Positions 8,943 through 17,596 of a stretch of 64,000 nucleotides of DNA are shown in pieces. Source of the DNA: Bacteroidota bacterium. Lineage in GTDB: Bacteria; Bacteroidota; Bacteroidia; Bacteroidales; FEN-979. The notes beneath the pieces are model-generated. The model searched no databases, had not been told where the DNA came from, and saw only the letters and a program-made list of their open reading frames with translations. Location: NCBI GenBank assembly GCA_026391835.1, contig JAPLDF010000012.1, positions 26,160 to 90,159 on the forward strand, in the 5' to 3' direction. Position 1 is the first letter of the stretch, and each line of letters opens with the position of its first letter. The translations under genes and the position numbers were made by a program.

Positions 8943-9890
8943 TCATGCAGGCTTGACAGGGATGAATATCCGGCGTTGGATCCCTTCGTAAGGTTTCAAA
9001 GCCGGGTTCTCAGCGAACAATTCAAATCCGGTAATTTCAGCAATTTCATATCCCGACTGGTCCAGCCATTCATGCCTGAAAGCCGCCAGGCTCCTGAAAA
9101 CACCCCGGATCGTTCCTTTGAATGAATAACTGGCATACCTGCCACCCGGAATTGCTGAAGTTGCGATGTCTTTCGACAGCGGAACGCCTTCGGGCAAAGA
9201 GATGCAGGCCCTGTACCTGCATTTTTCGTATTCGGTAAAAAAAGGCAGGTCGAGCATGATGCCGATATATTGCGAATCCTTCGTGATCAGTTCCCTGGGT
9301 TCAGCCCAGCGGGTCAAGGTTTTAAAGGTATTCGCAATGGCATCATCGTCGCCAAGATGAGAATCAATAAACGCTATATTCAAAGAACGAAATGTTTCAA
9401 CCCCGATATTCATCCCGGCTGTCAAACCCGGATCATCTTCATTGGTAAGATTCAGGCGCCAAAATTCGGAAGCCGGCAGGTCAAATAATCTCCCTTTGTT
9501 GGGTTTCAGTGTGCCAATCTTGCTGATTTCGTCAAATGACAACCTGCGGAATTTTTCAGGGGTGGTGCCATAATACTTCCTGAATGCCCGGATGAAGGTT
9601 GACGGGGAGGAAAACCCGGATTGGAAAGCGGCGTCATTGATGCGCATACCGGGGTATAGTACCAGGTAGTGGGCGATCCGCTCGAGCCGAAGCCGCATGA
9701 TATACTGCTTCGGGGATTCTCCGATATACCGGGAAAATATTTTTTGAAAATGGAACGGTGAAAAAAAAGCCAACGACGCCAGTTTGTCGAGCGGCAGGGT
9801 ATCGGCAAGGTTCTCCTGGATATATGCCAGTACCTTCCGGATTCTCGACTGGTAATCTTTTTCCTTGTGATTTTCGGGAGTGTGATGCAT
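8943..9890 (-). CDS. AraC-family regulator with GyrI-like effector-binding domain
   Basis: 315 residues. Residues 10-110 form the two AraC helix-turn-helix motifs: LDKLASLAFFSPFHFQKIFSR for the first, and INDAAFQSGFSSPSTFIRAFRK for the second, ending in YYGTTPEKFR. Residues ~150-315 match the AraC effector-binding (GyrI-like/SOUL-related) fold: LNIAFIDSHLGDD, GIMLDLPFFTEYEKCRYRACI, SAIPGGRYASYSFKGTIRGVFRSL, and a terminal RRIFIPVKPA. The N-terminal HTH plus C-terminal GyrI layout is that of Rob/SoxS-like sensors of small hydrophobic compounds. It is divergent from the arylsulfotransferase-like gene, which is a possible target. Confidence 0.88.
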   Translation of the reverse strand: MHHTPENHKEKDYQSRIRKVLAYIQENLADTLPLDKLASLAFFSPFHFQKIFSRYIGESPKQYIMRLRLERIAHYLVLYPGMRINDAAFQSGFSSPSTFIRAFRKYYGTTPEKFRRLSFDEISKIGTLKPNKGRLFDLPASEFWRLNLTNEDDPGLTAGMNIGVETFRSLNIAFIDSHLGDDDAIANTFKTLTRWAEPRELITKDSQYIGIMLDLPFFTEYEKCRYRACISLPEGVPLSKDIATSAIPGGRYASYSFKGTIRGVFRSLAAFRHEWLDQSGYEIAEITGFELFAENPALKPYEGIQRRIFIPVKPA

Positions 9891-9921
9891 ACAGGTAATG
9901 GATCGTTGTTGTAATTAACTG

Positions 9922-9929
9922 CAAATATA
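9922..9929 (-). promoter_or_regulatory. -7 box for the AraC-type regulator
   Basis: The minus strand reads TATATTTG (9929-9922), matching TAnnTTTG, about 32 nt before the ATG at 9890. A -33 TTG at the right distance is not evident. Confidence 0.35.
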
Positions 9930-10037
9930 GCGTTACGCGGCAAAACTTCGCGTTCGATCCGGTCCCCCCAAAAAAAGCTGCAGGCAGCTTATCCGGACAT
10001 CCTGCCAGAAGAGGTGACGAAAGATTTGAAAACAAGG

Positions 10038-10067
10038 TTGGAATAACCTGTTTATTCAGTAAATTTA
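10038..10067 (+). promoter_or_regulatory. Possible promoter of the arylsulfotransferase-like gene
   Basis: TTG at 10038-10040, 19 bp, then TAAATTTA at 10060-10067: one mismatch (final A for G) from TAnnTTTG. It would give a leader of about 20 nt before the ATG at 10093. Confidence 0.35.
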
Positions 10068-10092
10068 CACTGAAGTTACTCAATGTTTTATT

Positions 10093-11769
10093 ATGCGGAC
10101 AATTACCAGGCAATTCAAACTAGCCGCCCTCTTTCTTGTTTTTGCGGCATGGGCTGTTCCCTTCTCCGGCCATTCCCAGAATTTTCCTCCTCTTACCTTT
10201 GTGATCAATGATTCGGCGGCGACAGCAGGATATTATTTCATGAGCCCGTACACGAATACTGCGCCGTTTAATTACGACCGCGTACACCTCATCCTCGACC
10301 GGTTTGGGCGGGTTGTTTTTTACCGGATTTTCCCGACCGGCGGGAACCTGAATGCAACCATCGATTTCCAGCTTCAGCCTGACGGACGGATGAGCTATTT
10401 CAACATCAACCGCGGGAAGTTCTTTTTGATGGACAGCACCTTTACCGACGTGGATTCAATATCATGCGTCCATGGTTTCGAAACAGATCAGCATGACTTC
10501 CAGGTCCTGCCGGGCAATCATTACCTGCTGTTCGGGAAAGAGATGCGGATCATGAACCTTACTGCCTATCACTGGTTTGGTATTAATCACACGTTGGCGG
10601 GTGGCGCCAATGCCGAGGTTACCGGCGTGGTTGTCCAGGAGTTTGATGAGAGCAAAGCACTAGTGTGGGAGTGGAAGGGGCACGATCATTATCAGTTTGG
10701 AGATGTCGACCAGGCCTGGCTTTCAACCCCGAACAAGGTTGACTGGACCCATGCCAATGCCGTAGAGCGGGATCAGGATGGCAATATCCTGCTTTCATTG
10801 CGGCATTTCAATGAAATTACCAAGATCAATCATGAAACGGGCAATATTCTCTGGAGGCTGGGGGGGAAGGCAAACCAGTTCTCTTTTCCGAATGACACGA
10901 TCCGGTTTACCGGGCAGCATGATATCCGGAGGGTCAGCGATACATCTGTATCCCTGTTCGACAACGGGCAGTATACCCATCCCCGTACGGCCCGGGGGTT
11001 GGAATACGCACTGGATGAAAATAATAAAATCGCCAATCTCGTATGGGAATATATTTATGACAGTTCCATGTACAGCATTGCCTGCGGTAACCATCAATAC
11101 ATTGAAAATGACAATCACCTTGTTGATTTTGGGTTTAACGGAACCGGTTTCCCATGGATGGTTGTTGTGAAACCTGATAAAACCAGGGTCCTTGAGGTCT
11201 ATCTGCCCAGCGGATTTATCAGTTACCGGGCTTTCAATTACATCAACCTGCCATGGCAGCTTCACCGGCCCGCCATTGCATGTCAGAAAAACGGGGACAG
11301 TTATTTCCTGGTAGCAGAGCCCGGGCACACGCAATACCTTTGGTCAACGGGGGCCGCGACTTCTTCGATACCCATTACCAGTACCGGTGAATATTGGGTG
11401 GCTGTGCCGTATGGTAAAGGTTATATAAGGTCAGAGTACCTGGCCGTCACCGACATCACCCATCCATGCCTTCCGACAGGTGTTCCGGCCGGGGGCATCC
11501 CAAAAGATTTCAGCCTTACCTGTGTGCCAAATCCCGCATCTGACAAGATTAAAATCATGTACAACCTGGCTGACAAAGCCTCCGTGGTTGTATCCCTGGT
11601 GACGGTAATGGGAACCAAAATCGTGGAAGTCCGGCAGGATTTTTTACCGGCCGGGAGCCACGAAACCACCATCGATGTTTCATCCATTCCCCGGGGCACC
11701 TGTCTACTTTCGGTGATGGTGGATAATGCCCTGATCGCAAGGAAAGTTATTCTTCTCAAAACACATTGA
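10093..11769 (+). CDS. Secreted arylsulfotransferase-like protein with T9SS sorting domain
   Basis: 558 residues. A signal peptide ends near GHSQ (residue 29). The central region reads as a beta-propeller of the arylsulfate sulfotransferase / Arylsulfotransf_2 family: WEWKGHDHYQFGDVD, DWTHANAVERDQDGNILLS, TGNILWRLGGKANQF, FTGQHDIRRV and LFDNGQYTHPRT are the usual blade motifs, with His residues at the expected places. The last ~85 residues (FSLTCVPNPASDKIKI to LIARKVILL) form a type IX secretion C-terminal domain, so the protein is exported to the surface or medium. Enzymatic activity is not proven: many Bacteroidota paralogues are uncharacterised. Its 3' end overlaps the convergent LolA-like gene by 14 bp. 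Confidence 0.8.
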   Translation: MRTITRQFKLAALFLVFAAWAVPFSGHSQNFPPLTFVINDSAATAGYYFMSPYTNTAPFNYDRVHLILDRFGRVVFYRIFPTGGNLNATIDFQLQPDGRMSYFNINRGKFFLMDSTFTDVDSISCVHGFETDQHDFQVLPGNHYLLFGKEMRIMNLTAYHWFGINHTLAGGANAEVTGVVVQEFDESKALVWEWKGHDHYQFGDVDQAWLSTPNKVDWTHANAVERDQDGNILLSLRHFNEITKINHETGNILWRLGGKANQFSFPNDTIRFTGQHDIRRVSDTSVSLFDNGQYTHPRTARGLEYALDENNKIANLVWEYIYDSSMYSIACGNHQYIENDNHLVDFGFNGTGFPWMVVVKPDKTRVLEVYLPSGFISYRAFNYINLPWQLHRPAIACQKNGDSYFLVAEPGHTQYLWSTGAATSSIPITSTGEYWVAVPYGKGYIRSEYLAVTDITHPCLPTGVPAGGIPKDFSLTCVPNPASDKIKIMYNLADKASVVVSLVTVMGTKIVEVRQDFLPAGSHETTIDVSSIPRGTCLLSVMVDNALIARKVILLKTH

Positions 11770-12376
11770 GGCGGATAAACTCCACGATTATTTTTCCTTT
11801 TACCTTTCCGGTTGAACTTTTTTTGGCCGAGGAATCCGATTTTCCGAGAATTTTCAACGGGATGGAAAATTTATCCGTATCAAAGCTGATTTCCGACCGG
11901 TCGGGATATTTCCCGCTGCCATAAACATGATGGATCTGAAAGGAACCCGATTCACGGGTTGCCAGGTCGACATCTTCGATCCTCAGCTCTTTCATATTCA
12001 CCTTTATGTCGGCCGTGATCCAGTCGCTGGAGGGATCTAGTTCGACCAGTTTGAATGACTGGAAATCCCCGCCGGTTTCGAGGTGAATCCATTGTACCCG
12101 GGGTGTCAGCAATTCAGAAAACTGGTCAACGAAACCTTTTTTAGGCAGCAGGATCAGCCCGGCACCTTTTATTTTCGGTGATTTTCCTTTTTTATAATTT
12201 ACCTCGATGGTTTTCAGGGGAGCGGTTATCCCGGGGACCTCGATCCGGATCGTGATTGTTGCTTCAAACCCGTTTTTTATCGCATACCGGTCGCGCAGCT
12301 GTTCGGCAAGATCCTGCTGTGCAGGAGCCGGAATGCGCATGTAAAGCCCAAGGATCAGCAGGAGTAGGTATTTCAT
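11756..12376 (-). CDS. LolA-like secreted protein, last gene of the ABC operon
   Basis: 206 residues with a signal peptide (MKYLLLLILGLYMRIPAPAQ). The rest is beta-rich with the pattern of LolA/outer-membrane lipoprotein-sorting proteins: a helix (LAEQLRDRYAIKNGFEATITIRI), then VNYKKGKSPKIKGAG, a strand-turn series, a VKVNMKELRIEDVD stretch and ISFDTDKFSIPLK. This is a fold-level resemblance only, and the lipoprotein-carrier role is inferred. Its ATG overlaps the permease stop by 4 bp (ATGA), so it is translated with the ABC transporter and may deliver or receive what that transporter moves. The 3' end runs 14 bp into the convergent arylsulfotransferase-like gene. Confidence 0.6.
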   Translation of the reverse strand: MKYLLLLILGLYMRIPAPAQQDLAEQLRDRYAIKNGFEATITIRIEVPGITAPLKTIEVNYKKGKSPKIKGAGLILLPKKGFVDQFSELLTPRVQWIHLETGGDFQSFKLVELDPSSDWITADIKVNMKELRIEDVDLATRESGSFQIHHVYGSGKYPDRSEISFDTDKFSIPLKILGKSDSSAKKSSTGKVKGKIIVEFIRLNVF

Positions 12377-13209
12377 TCCGTGATTTTAATTCGGTTAAAC
12401 CTTATTAAGGAGGCCACAATGCACACCGCCGAAAAACCAAGCAGCCAGCAAACGGATTGTTGAATCCCGGGCCAGTCAATATCCGTATAGAAGAACAACT
12501 GCCATTGCGCCAGGTGGTATGTAATGAGGAATGACTGCCACCCATGGAACAGTGATGACGAGAAGGTTTGAACGAGCGTACTGATTACAAGGATACCCAG
12601 CGAAATCAGGATGGTGACAAGTGATTTCCGCGTAAAAAAGCTGACTGCAACCGAGAAGATTGCAAAGGAACCCATCCCCAGGAAGGCAAATCCGAAAGCC
12701 GATACAAACCGCCAGAGAAGTTCCTTTTCTTCCAGGATCTGCAGCCCGTTAAAAACGACGATCAGGTCGCCCTTTCCAAACAGGACAAGACTGGGCCAGA
12801 GGGAGATCAGGCCCCAAAACAACAGGAACACAAATACAAAAATCAGTGCAGCGAGGAACTTTGAAAGGGCCACCTGGTTCCGGCTTACAGGCCGTGTCAG
12901 GACCAGCCGGATGGTACCCGATTCGAGTTCCGAACTGAACAGGTCGCCGGTCACGATCACGATCAACACAGGAACGTGGATCCAAAGGGTGTTGAGGATG
13001 ATGAAAGTGACAAAATACCCGTTTAACATATTTCCCTGGATGATAAAGTTTTTTTCAAGTGCCTGGAAGACATATTTAACCGCATTTTCTCCCTCGGTTT
13101 TCAGTCCCCAGAAAATAAGTGCAACCAGCACAACCATGAGACCGAGGCACAGGTAGGTCCTTGGCCTGTGGACCATTTTGAAAAGTTCGAATCGTACCAG
13201 GCGGATCAT
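12373..13209 (-). CDS. ABC-2 type transporter permease
   Basis: 278 residues with six hydrophobic segments: an N-terminal anchor after FELFKMVHRPRTYLCLGLMV, a pair around 70-90, three in the middle and one at the C-terminus. GDLFSSELESGTIRLVLTRPVSRNQVALSKF is the cytoplasmic loop motif of ABC-2 permeases (E-x-G-T followed by R-P-x-x-R). It sits between the ATPase and the LolA-like gene, overlapping each by 4 bp, so the three are translationally coupled. The substrate is unknown; the neighbours suggest an envelope component. Confidence 0.85.
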   Translation of the reverse strand: MIRLVRFELFKMVHRPRTYLCLGLMVVLVALIFWGLKTEGENAVKYVFQALEKNFIIQGNMLNGYFVTFIILNTLWIHVPVLIVIVTGDLFSSELESGTIRLVLTRPVSRNQVALSKFLAALIFVFVFLLFWGLISLWPSLVLFGKGDLIVVFNGLQILEEKELLWRFVSAFGFAFLGMGSFAIFSVAVSFFTRKSLVTILISLGILVISTLVQTFSSSLFHGWQSFLITYHLAQWQLFFYTDIDWPGIQQSVCWLLGFSAVCIVASLIRFNRIKITE

Positions 13210-14066
13210 CGTGTCATCTCCATATATTTATCATGTAAAATCCCTGACCGGTTCACGCGGTATGGCACCAGTCCCTTTGCATAGAGGTTCTTCAGCAAAT
13301 CTTCGGTTTCCCCGATGCCCAGCGTTGCCTTCAGGGTGTTTGGCGACCTGGTGAACCCGGCCCCCGGATCAAAATCTCCGGGCAGCGGTGTTGAAAAAAA
13401 GAGCGTTACATTTTGCCTCTCATCGTGGTAATCGTGCATCGCCCCCGACAGGAATACCACCCCCCTGTTCAAAAAAATAAAATCATCCGTGATGGTTTCA
13501 ATGTCATCCAGCTGGTGCGTCGATACCAGGATTCCTTTTCCCTGGTTTTTCATCCTGGTCAAAAAGGCAAGCATCTGTTCCCTGACTTCAGGATCAAGGC
13601 CATTGAAGGGTTCATCTAAAATAAGGTAGGCGGGGTCATCGGTCATCACCTGCGCCATTCCCAGCCGTTGCTTCATTCCCCTCGAATAGTTCCGCACTTT
13701 TTTGTCGGCGGCATCGGCCAGGCCAACCAGTTCCAGGAGCGATGCGGCATCTGCATGAGAACCCGACAGCCGGATCAGCAAATCCAGGTTTTCCTTCCCG
13801 CTGAGGTAGGGATAGAAATCAGGAGCTTCGAGCAGGTAGCCACACGACTTGCGCAAATCTTTAAAGCTTTTCAGCAAAACATGGTCAAACCACGCTTCAC
13901 CATGTTCAGGGGTTACCAGGCCTGCCATGATCCGGAATGCAGAACTTTTCCCGGCCCCGTTTGGCCCGATAAGGGCAGTGATTCTGCCCGATTGCAGGGA
14001 AAAGCTTACCTTGTCGAGGATTGTCTGGCTGCCGTACCTCAGCACCAGGTCACGCGCTTCAATCAT
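13206..14066 (-). CDS. ABC transporter ATP-binding protein
   Basis: 286 residues from the ATG at 14066. Walker A is LIGPNGAGKSS, the signature is YSRGMKQRLGMAQV (SRGMKQ), and Walker B is YLILDEPFNGLDPE with the H-loop STHQLDD. The ~70-residue C-terminal tail is typical of ABC-2 export ATPases. A GTG at 14072 is an alternative start that would overlap the upstream stop as GTGA; the ATG places the conserved MIEARDLVLRYG first, so I prefer it. It pairs with the permease directly downstream. Confidence 0.9.
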   Translation of the reverse strand: MIEARDLVLRYGSQTILDKVSFSLQSGRITALIGPNGAGKSSAFRIMAGLVTPEHGEAWFDHVLLKSFKDLRKSCGYLLEAPDFYPYLSGKENLDLLIRLSGSHADAASLLELVGLADAADKKVRNYSRGMKQRLGMAQVMTDDPAYLILDEPFNGLDPEVREQMLAFLTRMKNQGKGILVSTHQLDDIETITDDFIFLNRGVVFLSGAMHDYHDERQNVTLFFSTPLPGDFDPGAGFTRSPNTLKATLGIGETEDLLKNLYAKGLVPYRVNRSGILHDKYMEMTR

Positions 14067-14068
14067 AC

Positions 14069-14641
14069 TCACCAGTGAAAATATTTACTTTCATATTTGG
14101 GGACGAAGAATGTTGTTCGCCAGTATCCTGTTGATAACAGGAGCAACGGGTTTTCAATCAGCACCGATGGAACAATGTGGTACCACCGGTATCCCAGGTT
14201 GTAAAAATGCTTGTTGGCGGCTGATCGCAGCCCCAGCTGCGAGGCAGCTTCCATTACCGCATCTCTCTGGCATTTCGATCGTGCATACGGTTTTACAAGC
14301 AGTCCCCTGAAACCGTAAATGTAAAAAAGATCTTTGATCATTTTGTAATCCTGGAACCTGCTGAAAGCGTCAAGCTGTGTTGTGACCATAACAGACAGGA
14401 AAAACATTGAAAGCAGGGCCTCTCTGATCGGCAACCTGCCAGGTGAATGAACGACCTGAAAAAAAAACAAGAGGAATAAGTATAAGGTCGGGATGCAGAA
14501 CACATGAAGGATAATACCTGTCCTGGTATAGGTTACAAGTCGATTCAAAAAAATGTACCATCCTGGTATCTGTGATATGGAAGAGTCTTGTATGAGTTTG
14601 TCCTGAACTCTTGGTTTATCCATAAACTCAGAATCTTTCAA
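14069..14641 (-). CDS. Membrane protein of unknown function
   Basis: 190 residues that I do not recognise. Two hydrophobic segments are clear (GIILHVFCIPTLYLFLLFFF and ALLSMFFLSVMVTTQL), followed by a basic region with several Tyr (FYIYGFRGLLVKPYARSKCQRDA) and a last hydrophobic stretch (WYHIVPSVLIENPLLLLSTGYW). Its stop overlaps or abuts the ATPase start, and it begins 13 bp after the L,D-transpeptidase stop, so it belongs to that operon. It could be an accessory subunit of the ABC system or a linker between cell-wall and transport functions; both are guesses. Confidence 0.6.
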   Translation of the reverse strand: MKDSEFMDKPRVQDKLIQDSSISQIPGWYIFLNRLVTYTRTGIILHVFCIPTLYLFLLFFFQVVHSPGRLPIREALLSMFFLSVMVTTQLDAFSRFQDYKMIKDLFYIYGFRGLLVKPYARSKCQRDAVMEAASQLGLRSAANKHFYNLGYRWYHIVPSVLIENPLLLLSTGYWRTTFFVPKYESKYFHW

Positions 14642-14654
14642 AACTTTGTGATGT

Positions 14655-15335
14655 TTAGTTTAGCAGGGTTGATTTGTTGAGGTATTGATCGTCCTGGTGA
14701 TAGATAAACAGGCAGGTGCCTTCCTTAATGGCTTCAACCACCGCCTTGAGGAGGTCGGGCGGCAGGGACGGGCAGCCGAAACTTCTGCCAAGCCGCCCGG
14801 TCTTCCTGATGAAATCCTCGGTGGCATATTTAGCCCCGTGAATGATGATCTCACGCTTCAGGGCGTTGTCGTTGAATCCTTTCTCCACGCCTTCGAGGAT
14901 CAGCGACAACCCGACACTTGCCCCGGCGTTTTCCTCTTTTGTAACATAGAACCCCAGGCTGCTCTGGCAGGAGCCCGGCTTGTTCGAAAAATGCTTTGCA
15001 TATTCGTCGCCGGTATTCCTTCCGTGGGCCACGTAGGTATTGAATAAAAGTACTTTGTGAAGCAGGTCGATCACATAGAACCGCTTGTTCTTGCTCGATT
15101 GCGACAGGTCAACAATGGTCAGGATGCCGGAATTCCGCAGTTTGCCAATGGTCTCCAGTTTTTTGTAGCCTTTTAAGGCAAGCTGGAACACCGCACTGGT
15201 CAGACCTTTCTGCGACAAATTCAAAGCTGTAAAGAGGTCGGGCTGATCTTCCATGACCGGAACCCGCATGCCTGAGCCCGAAGTGTTCATGACCGGGATC
15301 AAAAGCAACAAGATGTATAGAAAATACTTTCTCAT
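14655..15335 (-). CDS. Murein L,D-transpeptidase, YkuD_2 type
   Basis: 226 residues with a signal peptide (MRKYFLYILLLLIPVMNTSG). The catalytic region shows IIHGAKYATEDF near residue 165 and RSFGCPSLPPDL near 187, the H-G...S-x-G-C arrangement of the YkuD_2 (PF13645) family with a cysteine nucleophile. The earlier FYVIDLLHKVLLFNTYVAHGRNTGDEYA segment is also characteristic. It probably acts on peptidoglycan cross-links in the periplasm, though activity in this subfamily is inferred from YkuD proteins. It heads an operon with the membrane protein and ABC genes. A -7 box ends only 5 bp before its ATG, suggesting a leaderless or nearly leaderless mRNA. Confidence 0.85.
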   Translation of the reverse strand: MRKYFLYILLLLIPVMNTSGSGMRVPVMEDQPDLFTALNLSQKGLTSAVFQLALKGYKKLETIGKLRNSGILTIVDLSQSSKNKRFYVIDLLHKVLLFNTYVAHGRNTGDEYAKHFSNKPGSCQSSLGFYVTKEENAGASVGLSLILEGVEKGFNDNALKREIIIHGAKYATEDFIRKTGRLGRSFGCPSLPPDLLKAVVEAIKEGTCLFIYHQDDQYLNKSTLLN

Positions 15336-15339
15336 GCGG

Positions 15340-15347
15340 CAAAGGTA
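15340..15347 (-). promoter_or_regulatory. -7 box immediately upstream of the YkuD_2 gene
   Basis: The minus strand reads TACCTTTG (15347-15340), then only 4 bp to the ATG at 15335. Transcription starting 5-7 nt after the box would begin at or near the A of the start codon. Confidence 0.5.
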
Positions 15348-15430
15348 CGCATATATTTAAAACCCGGCATATTACCATCGCCGGAAGTCCCCGTGAGGCA
15401 TGCCCGGGCCCACAGTATCAATAAGTTTCG

Positions 15431-15438
15431 TATCTTTG
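15431..15438 (+). promoter_or_regulatory. -7 box of the NlpC/P60 gene
   Basis: TATCTTTG at 15431-15438 matches the consensus perfectly. Transcription would begin near 15443, leaving ~17 nt before the ATG at 15460. It therefore excludes the upstream in-frame start at 15400. Confidence 0.55.
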
Positions 15439-15459
15439 CAAAATAAAATCCCCTTACAT

Positions 15460-15972
15460 ATGATGAAAACCCTCCCGGTCCTGTTGCTTTTACTCCTGTT
15501 GTCTTTCTCCATAAGGTCGCAGGAAAAAGTATCTCCTGCTACATTCAGCCAACAAGTGAAATCCCTTACAGGCGTCGACAGGACCGAACTGATCACCTTT
15601 GCGAAACAATACCTGGGAACACCCTACCGCCGTGGCGGTTCGGCCCCAAAGAAGGGGTTCGATTGTTCCGGGTTTGTCACGTATGTCTTCAAACATTTTA
15701 ACCTGGCCCTTCCGCGCAGTTCAAGGGAGTACAAGGCGCTCGGTACGGTGCTGAAACCTGAAGAGTTCAAGGTAGGCGATGTTATTGTCTTTTATGGTTT
15801 CAGGGACAAGTCGCACATCGGCCATGTAGGCATTGTGTGTGAAGCGAATGGCATGAAGTCTCGTTTCATCCATGCCTCTTCAGGCAGGGCACACTGCGTC
15901 ACTGTAAGCGAACTGGGTTCAGCGGCATACCAACACCGTTTTTACAAATGCATTGATGTGACCACGTTGTAA
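15460..15972 (+). CDS. Secreted NlpC/P60 cell-wall endopeptidase
   Basis: 170 residues from the first ATG (an equivalent ATG follows at 15463). The signal peptide is MKTLPVLLLLLLLSFSIRSQ. The NlpC/P60 triad is visible: Cys69 in GFDCSGFVTYVF, His122 in SHIGHVGIV and His138 in FIHASSGR. GTPYRRGGSAPKKG and LPRSSREYKALGT are further family motifs. The family hydrolyses gamma-D-Glu-diamino acid bonds in peptide stems. The protein is a bare catalytic domain without SH3 or LysM anchors. It lies between two L,D-transpeptidase genes, divergent from one and convergent with the other (11-bp gap), giving a small peptidoglycan-remodelling cluster. Confidence 0.9.
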   Translation: MMKTLPVLLLLLLLSFSIRSQEKVSPATFSQQVKSLTGVDRTELITFAKQYLGTPYRRGGSAPKKGFDCSGFVTYVFKHFNLALPRSSREYKALGTVLKPEEFKVGDVIVFYGFRDKSHIGHVGIVCEANGMKSRFIHASSGRAHCVTVSELGSAAYQHRFYKCIDVTTL

Positions 15973-15983
15973 AAAGGCCCGGG

Positions 15984-17588
15984 CTATTTTTCAGCCATCA
16001 GCAATTCTGTCAGACTTCCATCCCTTTCGTAAATATCTTCATAAAAATTTATCTCTCCCTGCTGATTTACCCAGGCAGTGAAGTAGCCGATGTAAACCGG
16101 GATTTTTGCTTTCAGCGGATAGCTGCGCTCTATGCCGGCATGCATGGCCGCATCTATTTTCCCCGGGGTCCAGTTCGGGTCGTCCTTTAGTATTTCAACA
16201 GCCATATCCCTGGGTTTGGCCAGGCGGATGCAGCCGTGGCTGAATGCCCTGCGCTCATTGGAAAAGAGACTTTTAGCCGGCGTATCATGCATATAGATAT
16301 CATCGGCATTCGGGAAGATGAACTTAACCAGCCCCAGGGAGTTGTTCTTTCCGGGTTTCTGGCGGACCTGGCCGTTGTTCCACTCCATGTTGTGGGTTTC
16401 GAGGTAGTTTTTATGCTTCGCCATCCCCGGCTTTACCTCTTTGTTGATGATGCTCACCGGAAGATTCCAGTACGGGCTGAACACGATGTTGCTCATCATC
16501 CCGCTGAAAATAACCGTTTTCGTCACATTTGTTCCTACGATCACGGCCGACGAGAATTCGATTTTGCCATTCCGGACAAGATTTAGTTTAAAGGCCGGAA
16601 TATTGACGACGATGTACTCTTTCGCTTTGACAATTTCAGGAGAGATCCACCGGCAGCGCTCCATGTTAACGATGATCTTTTTGATGAGTTCCGAAATGGG
16701 CACATTCATCTGTTTGATATGTTTCGGCAAAATCAGTTTGCCGGGGTTGAACCCGTTGCGCAACTGGTATCTATTCATGGCTTCCGCCAGTTCATCGTCA
16801 AACTGGTTGCTGCCGCTGTTCTGCTTTAGATCACCGGTAACAAAAAGGCGTTCCCTTATCTGTATGATTGTCCTGGCAGTGTCGCCCGGCTTATAGGATT
16901 TCAGCTTCGGGTCCAGGTCAACCGGTTTCCAGCCGCCTTTTTTTTCAATTTCGCGGTATCGCTGCAGGACATCCCGCAGTTTGTAATACTGGCCGAAGAG
17001 GACGCTGTCGTTGCGGTTGAGCAACCCGGGATCTGCCACGAGCGAATCCAGCAGTGTTTCATATGAAACCTGTTTCCGGGGAAGAAGCCACCCGATGGCC
17101 GTTGTGGTTGAATCGGCGATACCTTTGTATACCTTCTCTGCGTAGTAAAGGTAGAGGTTGGTCAGCATGATCTCCGTCTCCGCTGGGGAGAGGGTGTTGT
17201 CCCTGTCATTTGCAAAAACGCCGTCGATCTTTTCCTGGTATGGAAATTTTGACGGGAGCCCCTCGGACCCCATGTCCCTGACCTTGGTGTATAGGGTTTG
17301 ACCCAATTCAACCACCCCGTGGTCATCCAGCCAGATATGCTTGTACTGTTGCTGCCGGTAAACAAGTACCACGTTTTCCCGGTATTTTTCCAGCGCGGGG
17401 TAGGAGTGGTAGAAAGTACCCACCAGGTTGCTGTCGAACGGCTTGTTGCCATGGAGGTTAACAGTGCTGTTGAGGAGCGGATCCCTTGCAGTTCCCTGCC
17501 GCCTGTTTTCGATAAACTTGCAGGAACCGCAAGCCAGGAGGGAAATGAATATCAATACTGCAATAGAAGTATGGAAAGATTTTCTCAT
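15984..17588 (-). CDS. Large murein L,D-transpeptidase (YcbB-like), lipoprotein
   Basis: 534 residues. The N-terminus ends in a lipobox (FISLLACGSC), so it is probably a lipoprotein. A helical N-terminal half is followed by a peptidoglycan-binding-like segment near 250-290 (IQIRERLFVTGDL ... ELAEAMNRYQLRNG). The YkuD domain comes next: YIVVNIPAFKLNLVRNGK, AVIVGTNVTKTVIFSG, IVFSPYWNLPVSI, and the catalytic SHGCIRLAKPRDMA near 450 with the Cys nucleophile. This order is that of E. coli YcbB/LdtD, which makes 3-3 cross-links. It begins 8 bp after the stop of the barrel gene at 17597 and is the last gene of a four-gene operon. Confidence 0.9.
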   Translation of the reverse strand: MRKSFHTSIAVLIFISLLACGSCKFIENRRQGTARDPLLNSTVNLHGNKPFDSNLVGTFYHSYPALEKYRENVVLVYRQQQYKHIWLDDHGVVELGQTLYTKVRDMGSEGLPSKFPYQEKIDGVFANDRDNTLSPAETEIMLTNLYLYYAEKVYKGIADSTTTAIGWLLPRKQVSYETLLDSLVADPGLLNRNDSVLFGQYYKLRDVLQRYREIEKKGGWKPVDLDPKLKSYKPGDTARTIIQIRERLFVTGDLKQNSGSNQFDDELAEAMNRYQLRNGFNPGKLILPKHIKQMNVPISELIKKIIVNMERCRWISPEIVKAKEYIVVNIPAFKLNLVRNGKIEFSSAVIVGTNVTKTVIFSGMMSNIVFSPYWNLPVSIINKEVKPGMAKHKNYLETHNMEWNNGQVRQKPGKNNSLGLVKFIFPNADDIYMHDTPAKSLFSNERRAFSHGCIRLAKPRDMAVEILKDDPNWTPGKIDAAMHAGIERSYPLKAKIPVYIGYFTAWVNQQGEINFYEDIYERDGSLTELLMAEK

Positions 17589-17596
17589 TCGTTTAT

